Of a DNA stretch of 21,161 nucleotides, positions 6,367-14,083 are shown in pieces; position 1 is the first letter of the stretch, and each line of letters begins with the position of its first letter. Made by a program: the position numbers and the translations under genes. The notes under the pieces are model-generated. The model did no database searches. It was given only the letters and a program-made list of their open reading frames with translations, and had not been told where the DNA came from. Source of the stretch: a virus; IMG/VR virus record IMGVR_UViG_3300009495_000099, positions 1 through 21,161 of that record. One strand, given 5' to 3'.

Positions 6367-7608
6367 ATGTTTAGTTTTGGCGGTTCATCATCAAAATCAA
6401 AATCAGAAAGTGAATCAAAGACATTTGTTGATCCGAATCAGCAACCGTATCTGGATGACATCAATCAGAAAGCGCAAAGCCTCAACGCTCAAGGTATGCC
6501 TGTTGAAGGTGTTGCGGGTATTAACCCAACGCTTCAAAACTCACTGGATACCCAAAACCAAGCGGGTCAGATGCAAACCTCTGCGGGTACGGGTCTTATG
6601 AATGTCGGTTCTGCTCAAATGAGTGGCACAACTAACGCGCTGAATTATGCCAACAACGCAATGGGAGAAAACACATCGGGTCAAGCACTACAGACAGGTG
6701 CTAACTTTGGCAACCAGATGGCAGATAACACAAACCAGATTCAAGGATCGCAAGGCATTGGCGTGAATCACAGTATGGCAGGCAACATGGCGAGCAATGC
6801 ATCGCAGGCTAATACTGTTCAGAATCGAGGATTCAATCAATCTAACATTAATAACTATATTAATAACGATGTTATGTCTGGTCAGATAGATGCTATGAGT
6901 CGAGACGTAACTCGTAACCTTCGAGAAAACGAACTGACAGGTAATGCCGCCGCCGCTATCGGTGGAGGCAATATGGGGTCTTCGCGTAAGCAGATGTTAG
7001 ATTTCGGCTCATCGCAACGTGCGGCTGATCGTATTGCTGATGCGTCTTCTAACATAAGAAGCAACGCATATAACAATGCTATGAACATAGAATCTAACCG
7101 CGCATCGCAAAACGCTAACATAGCTTCTGGTAACAATCAGTTTAACGCAGGCGCACAGAACACGTTGATGGGGCAAGGTTACAGTATTGATTCTAACCAG
7201 TTGCAAGGTAATCTAAACAGAGATCAGCAAGCTAATATGTCAAACCAAAACGCTGTGAACAGTGCTAATCAATTCGGCACAAATATTGGCGCAAATCAAT
7301 TCAACCAATCAGTGCAAAATCAACAATTTGGTGCAAACATGGCTCAAAACATTGGTCAGGGCGGCGTTAATAACATGGTATCTGGTCAAAACATGATGAA
7401 TACTGGTGTTAATCAGTCACAGGGGGCGGGACAGTATCAACGTGATTACGATCAACAGCTTCTTAATCAAGATTATCGTGAAGACATGGCTCCGTATCAG
7501 TCTCTTGAGTTCTACGATCAGATGGTTGGCGATCCAACTAAACTCAGTGAAGCCAGTTCATCAAGCAGTGGCAAAAGCAAATCTCTTAGTTTCGGATTCG
7601 GTTCATAG
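6367..7608 (+). CDS. Asn/Gln/Ala-rich internal or ejection-type virion protein
   Basis: The protein has 413 residues. Its body is helical and extremely rich in Asn, Gln, Ala, Ser and Gly, built from loosely repeating ANQFN/NIGANQFNQS segments. A central part has ARG-bearing helices DAMSRDVTRNLRENELTGNAAA and a GNMGSSRKQ turn (Gly-Ser-Ser-Arg about 204-207), a motif I associate with podovirus internal or DNA-ejection proteins. Both ends are Ser/Lys low-complexity tags and mirror each other: FGGSSSKSKSESESK at the start, SSSSSGKSKSLSFGFGS at the end. There are no cysteines and no membrane helix. It is preceded by CATAGGTATATAAAATG, where the TAG stop of the previous gene lies inside the AGGT ribosome site. 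Position and composition suggest a protein that leaves the capsid with DNA to extend the short tail. Confidence 0.65.
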   Translation: MFSFGGSSSKSKSESESKTFVDPNQQPYLDDINQKAQSLNAQGMPVEGVAGINPTLQNSLDTQNQAGQMQTSAGTGLMNVGSAQMSGTTNALNYANNAMGENTSGQALQTGANFGNQMADNTNQIQGSQGIGVNHSMAGNMASNASQANTVQNRGFNQSNINNYINNDVMSGQIDAMSRDVTRNLRENELTGNAAAAIGGGNMGSSRKQMLDFGSSQRAADRIADASSNIRSNAYNNAMNIESNRASQNANIASGNNQFNAGAQNTLMGQGYSIDSNQLQGNLNRDQQANMSNQNAVNSANQFGTNIGANQFNQSVQNQQFGANMAQNIGQGGVNNMVSGQNMMNTGVNQSQGAGQYQRDYDQQLLNQDYREDMAPYQSLEFYDQMVGDPTKLSEASSSSSGKSKSLSFGFGS

Positions 7609-7618
7609 GTACATATAA

Positions 7619-9007
7619 ATGAGAAATTATTTAACAAGTAAAGGGTTACTTCAGGACGGTAGCGAACAGCAAGCGTTACTTCAAGAGGGTGCAGGGGCGC
7701 TTAACACTCAAGTTGAGTCTATGCTACCCTTTGTCCCTCAAAACCCACGAGAACTAGTCAAGATGCAAAGGTCTATGGTTCCCACTGGTGAGACACAGCT
7801 TGTTGGAGATCAGCAAGTCCCAACTTTTGTCACTCCAGAAAACGCCATATATAAGAAAAACAAGGATATGTTTGAAGGCTTAGAGCAAAAAGCCACTTCT
7901 GACTTTGAGCGTAAAGTGAATAACCCTTTCTTTAAAGTGGGTGACTTTATAACGGATGTCGCTAGAAACACTATCGGTGCTATCCCCAACTTCTTTACTG
8001 ATGGAGAGGCGTTCAAAGCTGACCCTAGTAAAAAAACAGTTGAAGGATATAAGGGTAGGTTGCAACAGCTAAGTGATTTGCAGACCGCTAACATACAGTA
8101 TTTTACTGAGGGAAGAGGTAAACGAGCCGAGGCGTTAGCTACAGCGATTACAGGTGTAAATGATATTACACCAAGCCACTACACCGCTGAGTCTTTACAG
8201 GTGTTCCAACAAACTGGAAATTTTGATGACTTACAGAGATATAACGCTTTTGAGAGAATAACTGACGAAACTACAGGCGCTGTATACGACAAAAACAAAT
8301 CGACTGGGGAGTTAATAGTCGTGAAGTCGCCAGAACAAGCGGCGGTAGAGAGACACGTTAGAACATTAGACGATAGTTATAACGAACAAGCGGCGTTATT
8401 TGCGGCGAATCAAGTTAAACAAGTGTCACGTTTACAAACGGCTAGATTTGAAACTAAGAACATACAAAAACAAATTCAGAACGCTAGAAACATTATTAAT
8501 AGATATCCACAAGCCACAGGGTGGGGAAGTTTGATGAGTATGGTTCCTGACACCGAGGCGGCTCAGTTAGAAGGTTTACTTAAAACTTTACAGGCTAATG
8601 TTGCGTTTAAGGCTCTTCAAGAAATGCGAGCAAACAGCCCGACAGGTGGCGCGTTGGGTAACGTGTCTAATATTGAAATCGAACTTCTATACCAAAGCCT
8701 ATCGCCAATATTGCAAAAAGGTGGGGTTCCTGAATTACTTAGCACACTTGATACTATCGAGAATGACGCAACGCAAACTCTCAAAGTTTTCGAGGAGGGC
8801 TACGCACAAAACCTAAGAACCTACGGTGGTCGTGAAGGCTTCACAATGGGTCAAAAAAGCGCCAATGTAGAATCAAAAGAAACACAGAACTCGCAGTTAA
8901 ATCCGCAAGGTTTAGAAAGCAACGGCTATGTGTTACAGCAAGACGCTGACGGTAATCAAGCGTATGTGCATCCTACTACTAACGATATTGTAGAGGTTCC
9001 GAAATAA
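7619..9007 (+). CDS. Internal/ejection-type virion protein (DNA transfer protein candidate)
   Basis: This 462-residue protein is almost wholly helical. An N-terminal Gln/Gly-rich lead is followed by helices with many Gln and Asn. Residues about 301-361 hold ATGWGSLMSMVP, then QLEGLLKTLQANVAFKALQ, EMRANSPTGGALGNVSNIE and LLYQSLSPI. This 'LK.N..F..LQ.MR..SPTGGALG.VS..E...L...L..L' block is highly conserved in phage proteins annotated as ejection or DNA-transfer proteins. The C-terminus ends in a small strand module (ESNGYVLQQDADGNQAYVHP) of the kind often found at the end of such proteins. Its ATG follows CATAGGTACATATAA, almost the same leader as the gene before it. The final base of its stop codon is the A of the next ATG. 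Confidence 0.75.
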   Translation: MRNYLTSKGLLQDGSEQQALLQEGAGALNTQVESMLPFVPQNPRELVKMQRSMVPTGETQLVGDQQVPTFVTPENAIYKKNKDMFEGLEQKATSDFERKVNNPFFKVGDFITDVARNTIGAIPNFFTDGEAFKADPSKKTVEGYKGRLQQLSDLQTANIQYFTEGRGKRAEALATAITGVNDITPSHYTAESLQVFQQTGNFDDLQRYNAFERITDETTGAVYDKNKSTGELIVVKSPEQAAVERHVRTLDDSYNEQAALFAANQVKQVSRLQTARFETKNIQKQIQNARNIINRYPQATGWGSLMSMVPDTEAAQLEGLLKTLQANVAFKALQEMRANSPTGGALGNVSNIEIELLYQSLSPILQKGGVPELLSTLDTIENDATQTLKVFEEGYAQNLRTYGGREGFTMGQKSANVESKETQNSQLNPQGLESNGYVLQQDADGNQAYVHPTTNDIVEVPK

Positions 9008-10470
9008 TGGCTTTTAATCCTCAAACAGCTACACCTGTAAGACGGTTTGACCCCTCAACCGCAAAGCCTATTAACCAAGTAACTACAACGGCTGAACAGC
9101 CTGTGGATTACGATGTAACTAAGTCCATTAAAAACTTGCCAAAATCCACTATGGAAGTTGGTGGGGCTTTAGCCCACGCAGTTATGAATCCTATCGACAC
9201 CGCTGTGGCTGTAGGTCAGCTATTAGGTAGCGGTGTTACGAACACCGCACAGCTAGGCGTTGACGCTTTGGGCATAGACTATGATTTTCCATATCAAGAA
9301 AAAGGTGAGCAGTTTGGAGGAATGCTTGCTGATAGATACGGAAGTGTAGACCGCGCCCAACAAACGCTTATGGATGACCCTGCGGGGGCGCTTTTAGACT
9401 TAGTGTCTGTCGTAGCCCCTGTTGCAGGGGGTGCTAAGAGTGCGGCTACCAGTGTAGCTAAAAACGCCACACAAGGTGGAAAGATGGCGGCTGTAGCTAC
9501 CGCCGTTGCTAACGGCGCTGAGAAGACAGCGAGAATTGCAAACCTTGCTGACCCCGCTAGTTTGTTACTTAAAGCGCCTATGGTTTTAGGTGAGAGAATA
9601 CTCGGTCAGCCAATATCACAAAGAATATATCAAAGTGCGATGAAACCTTCGCAAAAACTAGACATAAAAGATAAAAGACGGATTCTGCAAACAGGTTTGG
9701 AAAACGCCGCACTTCCCACATCGGCAAGCGTGGATAGAATACAAGGTAAAGCTAGAGATATTTTTAATCAAGTAGAAAATCTTGAAAACAATACGGCTTC
9801 GGGTGTCCTAGTGCCGCCAAACGAGGTTTTAAGAGATATAGACAAGGTGTATGCTAAGTATCCATACGGGCAAACTGAAGCGATAAAGCATCGGAAGCAA
9901 ATTGAAAGCATTGTTGACGGTCAGCTTGAATCTAACGCTATGCGTGGCGGTAAGCAGATGACTATCCCTGAGATAGGAGCATTAAAAAGACAAAACTATA
10001 AAAACATAAACCAAAACAGAAAAAATAACGCAACGTCTCTACCGCACAAAGATGCATTAATGAACATTTCTAATGCGGCAAAAGAAATAATTGAAGAGGC
10101 AGTTCCTGAAGTTAAGCCCTTAAACGCAGAATATGGTCGTCTAGCTGAACTACTTGAAGTACAAGCCGCCGCCGCAGGAAGAACAGGCAACCACGACATT
10201 ATTCCGTTTGGTGCGACCATGAAATCAGCGGCTTTAGGTTCTATGACAGACGTAGGTAGTTTGGCGACTACAGTGGCACCCTTCCTAGATTTAGGTAGAC
10301 CTAAAGCTATGCTTGCTATAGCGGGAGATAGAGTGGGCAAAACTATTAATTCGTCAAAGGCTCCTGCGGGTAAAGCCGCGCTAGGCGGTAGATATGAAGA
10401 AGCAGTTTTAGCAGACGAGCAAGAAAGAGAGGCTGAAAAAACGCGTAGACAACTATCGAGGAAAGACTAA
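9007..10470 (+). CDS. Large internal virion/ejection protein with hydrophobic N-terminal half
   Basis: The product has 487 residues. The N-terminus carries two copies of a short motif, FNPQTATPVRR and FDPSTAKPI. Residues 45-145 are helical with moderately hydrophobic stretches (AHAVMNPIDTAVAVGQLLG; DDPAGALLDLVSVVAPVAGG) that could enter the membrane when the protein is ejected. The middle (residues 200-390) is a charged helical domain, ending VPEVKPLNAEYGRLAELLEV. The 'P.....LN.EYG.L..L' helix pair recurs in large phage ejection proteins. No lysozyme or transglycosylase catalytic site was seen, unlike T7 gp16. The C-terminus is strongly basic and acidic (EREAEKTRRQLSRKD). Coupled by one-base overlap to the preceding gene, it most likely forms part of the trans-envelope conduit. 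The exact family is not recognised. Confidence 0.65.
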   Translation: MAFNPQTATPVRRFDPSTAKPINQVTTTAEQPVDYDVTKSIKNLPKSTMEVGGALAHAVMNPIDTAVAVGQLLGSGVTNTAQLGVDALGIDYDFPYQEKGEQFGGMLADRYGSVDRAQQTLMDDPAGALLDLVSVVAPVAGGAKSAATSVAKNATQGGKMAAVATAVANGAEKTARIANLADPASLLLKAPMVLGERILGQPISQRIYQSAMKPSQKLDIKDKRRILQTGLENAALPTSASVDRIQGKARDIFNQVENLENNTASGVLVPPNEVLRDIDKVYAKYPYGQTEAIKHRKQIESIVDGQLESNAMRGGKQMTIPEIGALKRQNYKNINQNRKNNATSLPHKDALMNISNAAKEIIEEAVPEVKPLNAEYGRLAELLEVQAAAAGRTGNHDIIPFGATMKSAALGSMTDVGSLATTVAPFLDLGRPKAMLAIAGDRVGKTINSSKAPAGKAALGGRYEEAVLADEQEREAEKTRRQLSRKD

Positions 10471-10471
10471 T

Positions 10472-10879
10472 ATGATGGAATTTTTTGCTAAAATGGCTAT
10501 GGACAAGGCGGCTGATGAGGTTCTTGGAACTGTAACTAGAGAAGATAGAAATCGTGAGGCTATGTTCAACAGGACTAACCAATATTCGGCTAACGCGCCA
10601 TTGCCTCAAATCCAAAACTCTGCTGATTTAATGGCAGGAACGAACAGTATGGCAGGCGTTAATAATGACGCGGCGGCAAACCTCACAAGCACAATGCCTG
10701 CTCTCCAGTTGGGCGGTGCGCTTTCAACACCTCAAATGTCAAGCGGTTCTGGCGTGTTATCAGACCCCAGCGAAGTAGAAACCGAAGAGCAGAGAAAACT
10801 TCGTGAAAGCTATGAAAATGTACCACCTGTAGCGGGTACTGCCTCACCACAAGGGTCGCCTTTGTTACGGTACTCGTAA
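10472..10879 (+). CDS. Small Pro/Ser/Asn-rich phage protein of unknown function
   Basis: This 135-residue protein starts one base after the preceding stop. A second ATG follows immediately at 10475 and could also serve. Residues 1-30 form an amphipathic helix (MEFFAKMAMDKAADEVLG). Most of the rest looks disordered: Asn, Ala, Ser, Pro and Gly with repeated 'M.GTNSMAGVNND' and 'STPQMSSGSGVLSDPSEVE' pieces, then EEQRKLRESYENVPPV. No catalytic or membrane motif is present. The last base of its stop is the A of the next ATG. Its position between a large ejection protein and the ART-domain protein suggests co-packaging, perhaps as a scaffold or adaptor. I do not recognise a family. Confidence 0.6.
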   Translation: MMEFFAKMAMDKAADEVLGTVTREDRNREAMFNRTNQYSANAPLPQIQNSADLMAGTNSMAGVNNDAAANLTSTMPALQLGGALSTPQMSSGSGVLSDPSEVETEEQRKLRESYENVPPVAGTASPQGSPLLRYS

Positions 10880-13044
10880 TGGGAATGCTTAATGTCGTAA
10901 AACAAAGTATAGAAAAGGGTCGTGAAAAGATAAAAGCCTACCACGCTTCACCGCATGACTTTGATAGGTTTTCTTCTGAACACATTGGTCAGGGTGAGGG
11001 CGCACAGGTTTATGGTCGCGGGTTATATTTTGGAGGCGCAGAAGAAACGGCTAAATTTTACAAAAAAAGCACTAACTTCATAGACAAGAAAAGACAGTTC
11101 CAAAGAGAATTACCTGATGATGCTTCCATAGATGAAGTATTGGAGATGAATGCAGAGGGTGCTTTTTCTCCTGAAATGACAGAACTTATAAATGCTTTAG
11201 AAGCAGATGATTTTTTAGGCTACGACTACCCCTCACAAGCAATAAGTGCAACATTCAGTAAAAACATTAGCGACTACGACCCTTCCCCACGCCTGTTAAA
11301 AGCCCGTGACAACGGGACAATGTACGAGGTAGATATTGATGCTTCGCCAGATGAGTTGCTCGATTGGGATGCACCTGTAAAACATCAAAGTGAGCATGTT
11401 AAGAAATCCTTAAATGAAAGCGGTTTGCTTGAGAAAATGCGGAACTTTGGGGCATTTAACGAGGGCGATATTGACAGCGGGTTAATGACTGGCAGACATA
11501 TTTTACCTAGTGGGCGCAATCCAGATACAAGCGATTTAAAAGAAGCAGGAATAAAAGGGATTCAGTATGACGATGGTATGAGTCGAGGCACAAAAGCAGG
11601 CAATACTAAAAACTACGTTATATTTGATGACAAACTAATCTCAATCGCTAAGAAATACGGCGTTACCCTGCCTGTAGCATCTGCCATTCTTGCAGGCACT
11701 ATGACACCAGAAGAGGCTCAAGCAGGCGCTCTAACCTCTGGATTGCGGAGAGTTATTGATGAAAGATATTCAAACCCTGTTGGGTCGTCAAACCCCCGAA
11801 AAGGCGTATTGGGTAAATCTGAAGAAGCCCCTGTTGGTATTGAAGAGCGTTCGCTTGATAGGGGTAACGATTTAAAGTTAGAAGAATTACAGGGACACCC
11901 TTACATACTGACGCAGTCGGATAGGTCTGCGGCAGGCGGTGTTGTACGTTCGGTACATGATAAAGAAATTGATGGTGTAAACCTTAGAGGTGGCAGGGAT
12001 TTTATGTTTGATCCTGAGTCGCAAGGACAGGTTTGGGCATCTTTTCCACAGGTCGTAAAAGGCATACATAAAAGAGCGTCCGATCTAAGTGCGGAGCATG
12101 GCAAACCAACATTACTGTTACCATATGCGATGGCTCCAACGGGGATTGATTTCTCTAATATGCCCGTAGATGTGATGATAAATTATGCGCGTCAGGGAAT
12201 GAGTAAATCAAATATAAAAAAATTAGACACGCAGATTCGTAAAATTATCCCTGAGTGGGGAGGCGTGGCTAACCCATCTTCTAACGAAATTTTAAGAAAC
12301 GTGACAGGCGACAAAAGGAAAGGAGTCGCCGATATCGTTGATAAAAATTTCAGAGATGTGCGAGGTGGAATGTCTATGGGTGAGGCTAGGGCGGCAACAT
12401 CGGCAAGCGACCAATACCTTATACCAGATGGTAGTTTAAAAAATGTTGGACTAATAGATTCAAACAAAAGCGTTTTAGCTGACTCAGGTCATCCTACATA
12501 TCTTGGTGGTTTGCAGGGTGAGGGGGTGGGTACTTTAACGGATTCTATAAACGCAAGAGCCTTTATGGAAGCAAATGGCAGAGTCTTAGCTAACAACCCA
12601 TCAGATATAAGATCACTTAGTATGAACCCCTCTTTTGGGCAAGGTGTTATTGATGATCGCCTTTTGGATTTTATAGATAAGCATAAAAAGACATTAGCTG
12701 TAGTAGGTGGGACTACAGCGGCAACCGCAAAAGCTGAAAGTGCTGATCGTAAAAACATGACACGCAGAGAGCGAAGAGCCAACCCGCCCAGTGAGGTTTT
12801 GCGGAACTACACTGCAGGGCAAGCAGGAAAAGCTGTTGGTGAGATGGGGCTAGGTGTCGTGCAAGGTTTAGGCGAAGGCTTAGACTTTTTTAACTCTGCA
12901 AATATACAGCGCAGTGTTATGGGTCTGCCACAACTAACACCCGCACAAGACGCGCTCTCACCTATAACCGACATCCGATTGCTAGAAGATGGCGAAGGCA
13001 GAGACAACGCCCGAACCATTGGTTCTTTGTTTAGCCCAATTTAA
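10879..13044 (+). CDS. Polyvalent virion protein with N-terminal ADP-ribosyltransferase (ART-PolyVal) domain
   Basis: The product has 721 residues. Residues 20-64 (AYHASPHDFDRFSSEHIGQG, then EGAQVYGRGLYFG, ETAKFYK) match the start of the ART-PolyVal family. The Tyr-His (21-22), Gly-Glu-Gly-Ala-Gln (39-43), Gly-Leu-Tyr-Phe (48-51) and Tyr61 are those expected of an H-Y-type NAD-binding fold. The domain continues through MYEVDIDASPDELLDWDAP (148-166) and ends with GIKGIQYDDGMSR and NTKNYVIFDDKLISI (225-256). A helical part with GVTLPVASAILAGTMTPEEA follows. A second conserved-looking module spans about 333-540 (LQGHPYILTQSDRSAAGG, LRGGRDFMFDPESQGQVWAS), whose role I cannot name. The C-terminus has a hydrophobic segment at 603-619 and NMTRRERRANP. 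As the last gene of the ejection-type run it may enter the cell with the DNA and modify host proteins, like T4 Alt; that is inference. Confidence 0.8.
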   Translation: MGMLNVVKQSIEKGREKIKAYHASPHDFDRFSSEHIGQGEGAQVYGRGLYFGGAEETAKFYKKSTNFIDKKRQFQRELPDDASIDEVLEMNAEGAFSPEMTELINALEADDFLGYDYPSQAISATFSKNISDYDPSPRLLKARDNGTMYEVDIDASPDELLDWDAPVKHQSEHVKKSLNESGLLEKMRNFGAFNEGDIDSGLMTGRHILPSGRNPDTSDLKEAGIKGIQYDDGMSRGTKAGNTKNYVIFDDKLISIAKKYGVTLPVASAILAGTMTPEEAQAGALTSGLRRVIDERYSNPVGSSNPRKGVLGKSEEAPVGIEERSLDRGNDLKLEELQGHPYILTQSDRSAAGGVVRSVHDKEIDGVNLRGGRDFMFDPESQGQVWASFPQVVKGIHKRASDLSAEHGKPTLLLPYAMAPTGIDFSNMPVDVMINYARQGMSKSNIKKLDTQIRKIIPEWGGVANPSSNEILRNVTGDKRKGVADIVDKNFRDVRGGMSMGEARAATSASDQYLIPDGSLKNVGLIDSNKSVLADSGHPTYLGGLQGEGVGTLTDSINARAFMEANGRVLANNPSDIRSLSMNPSFGQGVIDDRLLDFIDKHKKTLAVVGGTTAATAKAESADRKNMTRRERRANPPSEVLRNYTAGQAGKAVGEMGLGVVQGLGEGLDFFNSANIQRSVMGLPQLTPAQDALSPITDIRLLEDGEGRDNARTIGSLFSPI

Positions 13045-13046
13045 TT

Positions 13047-13078
13047 AGTTGCATTTACAACTCAAAGTTGACTATAAT
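13047..13078 (+). promoter_or_regulatory. Promoter with nested inverted repeats (small-gene cassette)
   Basis: A perfect TATAAT lies at 13073-13078, with TTGCAT 18 bases upstream (13049-13054). An overlapping alternative pairs TTGACT (13068-13073) with AATAAT (13091-13096) at 17 bases. Three alternating inverted arms overlie it: AGTTG 13047-13051, CAACT 13058-13062 and AGTTG 13066-13070, a likely operator. This is the first clear gap after the long virion operon. Confidence 0.5.
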
Positions 13079-13107
13079 GAGCAATCACAAAATAATAAGG
13101 TTGTTCC

Positions 13108-13347
13108 ATGTTGAAGTTTCCCGAAATTGAGTATGTAGATGAATGGATGACAGGGGAGTCGGCTATGGAACTCTGCCGTTTCTTTAAAGAAGAAGCTGAG
13201 TTTGATGGCGAAGACCCTGAAGTTTGGGAAATCCTACAAGAAGAAATACAGGATTCCATCGACATGGGTGGCTCACCTCTTGTCTCAATACCCTTTATTG
13301 AAAACAGGTTAGATGAGTATAACTATGCTCGTAAAAACAACCATTAG
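13108..13347 (+). CDS. Small acidic phage protein of unknown function
   Basis: The 79-residue protein starts at ATG 13108, behind a TAAGG site about 8 bases upstream and 30 bases after a perfect TATAAT box. It is strongly acidic and helical (EIEYVDEWMTGESAMELCRF; EEAEFDGEDPEVWEILQEEI; FIENRLDEYNYARKNNH), with one Cys and no membrane segment. Small acidic proteins from phage accessory loci are often inhibitors that mimic DNA or bind host proteins, but nothing here proves that. It has its own promoter and is separate from the virion operon, so it may be expressed early or from the integrated phage. No family recognised. Confidence 0.6.
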   Translation: MLKFPEIEYVDEWMTGESAMELCRFFKEEAEFDGEDPEVWEILQEEIQDSIDMGGSPLVSIPFIENRLDEYNYARKNNH

Positions 13348-13371
13348 TTGTACGAGCAACTTGGAGTAAAT

Positions 13372-13473
13372 ATGAGAAAAATAATAAATTTAGCAAATGA
13401 TTATTTTTTAAGTGCTTTTGTGTTGGGGCTTTGGTTAGTTCTTTTAAGCATACCGCACTGGGTGGGTGTATGA
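13372..13473 (+). CDS. 33-residue single-helix membrane protein
   Basis: This short gene lies between two others and reads MRKIINLANDYFLSAFVLGL followed by WLVLLSIPHWVGV. A good GGAG site (13362-13365) precedes the ATG by 6 bases, and the TGA overlaps the next ATG as ATGA, both strong signs that it is translated. A basic N-terminus and one hydrophobic helix (residues about 12-28) predict an inner-membrane protein with a cytoplasmic N-terminus. Short one-helix phage proteins include superinfection-exclusion factors, pinholins and small toxins. With its neighbour it could form a two-gene unit. The function cannot be read from sequence. Confidence 0.6.
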   Translation: MRKIINLANDYFLSAFVLGLWLVLLSIPHWVGV

Positions 13474-13709
13474 ACGTCAAAGAACTTCACAGCAAGTGTG
13501 TCGTGTGGGAGTTTAATGATTTAGCTGAAGAACTTTTAGATGTATTAGATTCAGTAATCTATTACAACGCCCCTGTTAATGATGCCCAAGACGCTGTAGA
13601 GCATTTAAGTTATGAACTTGAAGAACTAATTGAGCAAGCCAAACATACTCCGACAGCGGCTGAGTTGGCTTGTAAGTTTGGCGGTTTTGAATGTCAAGAC
13701 TGTGAATGA
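13470..13709 (+). CDS. Small acidic helical phage protein with C-terminal cysteines
   Basis: The ATG at 13470, overlapping the stop of the 33-residue gene, is chosen rather than an upstream in-frame codon at 13431, because the shorter start gives the usual coupled ATGA junction. The product has 79 residues and is acidic: MNVKELHSKCVVWEFNDLAE, LLDVLDSVIYYNAPVNDAQD, AVEHLSYELEELIEQAKHTP. It ends with LACKFGGFECQDCE, whose three cysteines (CX7CX2C) plus His residues could bind a metal. It is mostly helical with no membrane segment. It is the last gene before the non-coding attP-like region, a usual place for phage accessory genes. No family recognised; an anti-defence or host-takeover role is only a guess. 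Confidence 0.6.
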   Translation: MNVKELHSKCVVWEFNDLAEELLDVLDSVIYYNAPVNDAQDAVEHLSYELEELIEQAKHTPTAAELACKFGGFECQDCE

Positions 13710-13834
13710 TTACCTCAAAGACCAAAGGTATTCCTCTACCTTGTGATTCGGAGTTGCCCACCGAAGGTTGAAACGGGCTGTCTAAAGTCGATCCCTCGCA
13801 CTGTTACCATTTTTGCACCATTGCCTTATAAGTT

Positions 13835-13970
13835 ATTGATTTATAACGAGTCAGTTCCCATGGCATATGGGAGCGATAAAAAATTTCCTGTTTATTTTCA
13901 ATAACTTAGCCTAATCCTATCTAATTTTATATAATCTTTTATAATCATATAAATCATTGATTTATAACGA
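13835..13970 (+). repeat. 15-base direct repeat ATTGATTTATAACGA, two copies
   Basis: Perfect copies lie at 13835-13849 and 13956-13970, 121 bases apart. The first sits within an inverted pair GTTAT...ATAAC. The copies resemble protein-binding sites rather than coding sequence. Confidence 0.65.
13856..13872. repeat. Inverted repeat TCCCAT-N5-ATGGGA
   Basis: A perfect 6-base inverted pair (13856-13861 and 13867-13872) surrounds GGCAT. No run of T follows, so it is more likely a binding or crossover site than a terminator. It lies within the putative attP. Confidence 0.45.
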
Positions 13971-13988
13971 TTTATAATCTTTTATAAT
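13931..13988 (+). repeat. 15-base direct repeat ATAATCTTTTATAAT, two copies
   Basis: Perfect copies lie at 13931-13945 and 13974-13988, 43 bases apart and interleaved with the ATTGATTTATAACGA repeat. Several extra TTTATAA words lie between them. The run would bend easily and could bind integrase, IHF or a regulator. Confidence 0.65.
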
Positions 13989-14083
13989 TTTAACTCATTT
14001 TAGCACTGTACCATTTTTGTTACCATTTTTTACACTGGAACCCTTTAGCTGTATGGTCTATAGTTATATTATTCAACTATTGG

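Larger units (their letters stand above)
13798..14019 (+). repeat. Direct repeat pair around TACCATTTTT
   Basis: GCACTGTTACCATTTTTG (13798-13815) recurs as GCACTGTACCATTTTTG (14003-14019), differing by one inserted T. A third TACCATTTTT lies at 14021-14030. These are candidate integrase arm sites or att-related repeats. Confidence 0.6.
13710..14083. other. Non-coding region, candidate attP with integrase arm sites
   Basis: No credible gene is seen in the 439 bases before the integrase start. The left 90 bases are of mixed composition with short stem-loops: AAGGTA/TACCTT near 13720-13740 and TTCGG/CCGAA near 13748-13765. The rest is very AT-rich and carries three families of direct repeats plus three TACCATTTTT copies (13805, 14009, 14021). 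Clustered short direct repeats next to a phage integrase gene are what arm-type integrase sites look like, so the core crossover site is probably here. The core cannot be fixed without the host attB. Confidence 0.5.

Noticed and set aside
13431-13469. Upstream extension of the last small gene
   Set aside because: It would run inside the 33-residue membrane protein gene; ATG 13470 overlaps that gene's stop in the usual coupled way.
13730-13812. tRNA-like stretch before the attP repeats (GTCGATCCC and a following ACCA)
   Set aside because: The T-loop is not canonical and I could not build acceptor, D and anticodon arms; the TTCGG/CCGAA hairpin has a 9-base loop. It might be a remnant of a host tRNA end but is not a tRNA gene.
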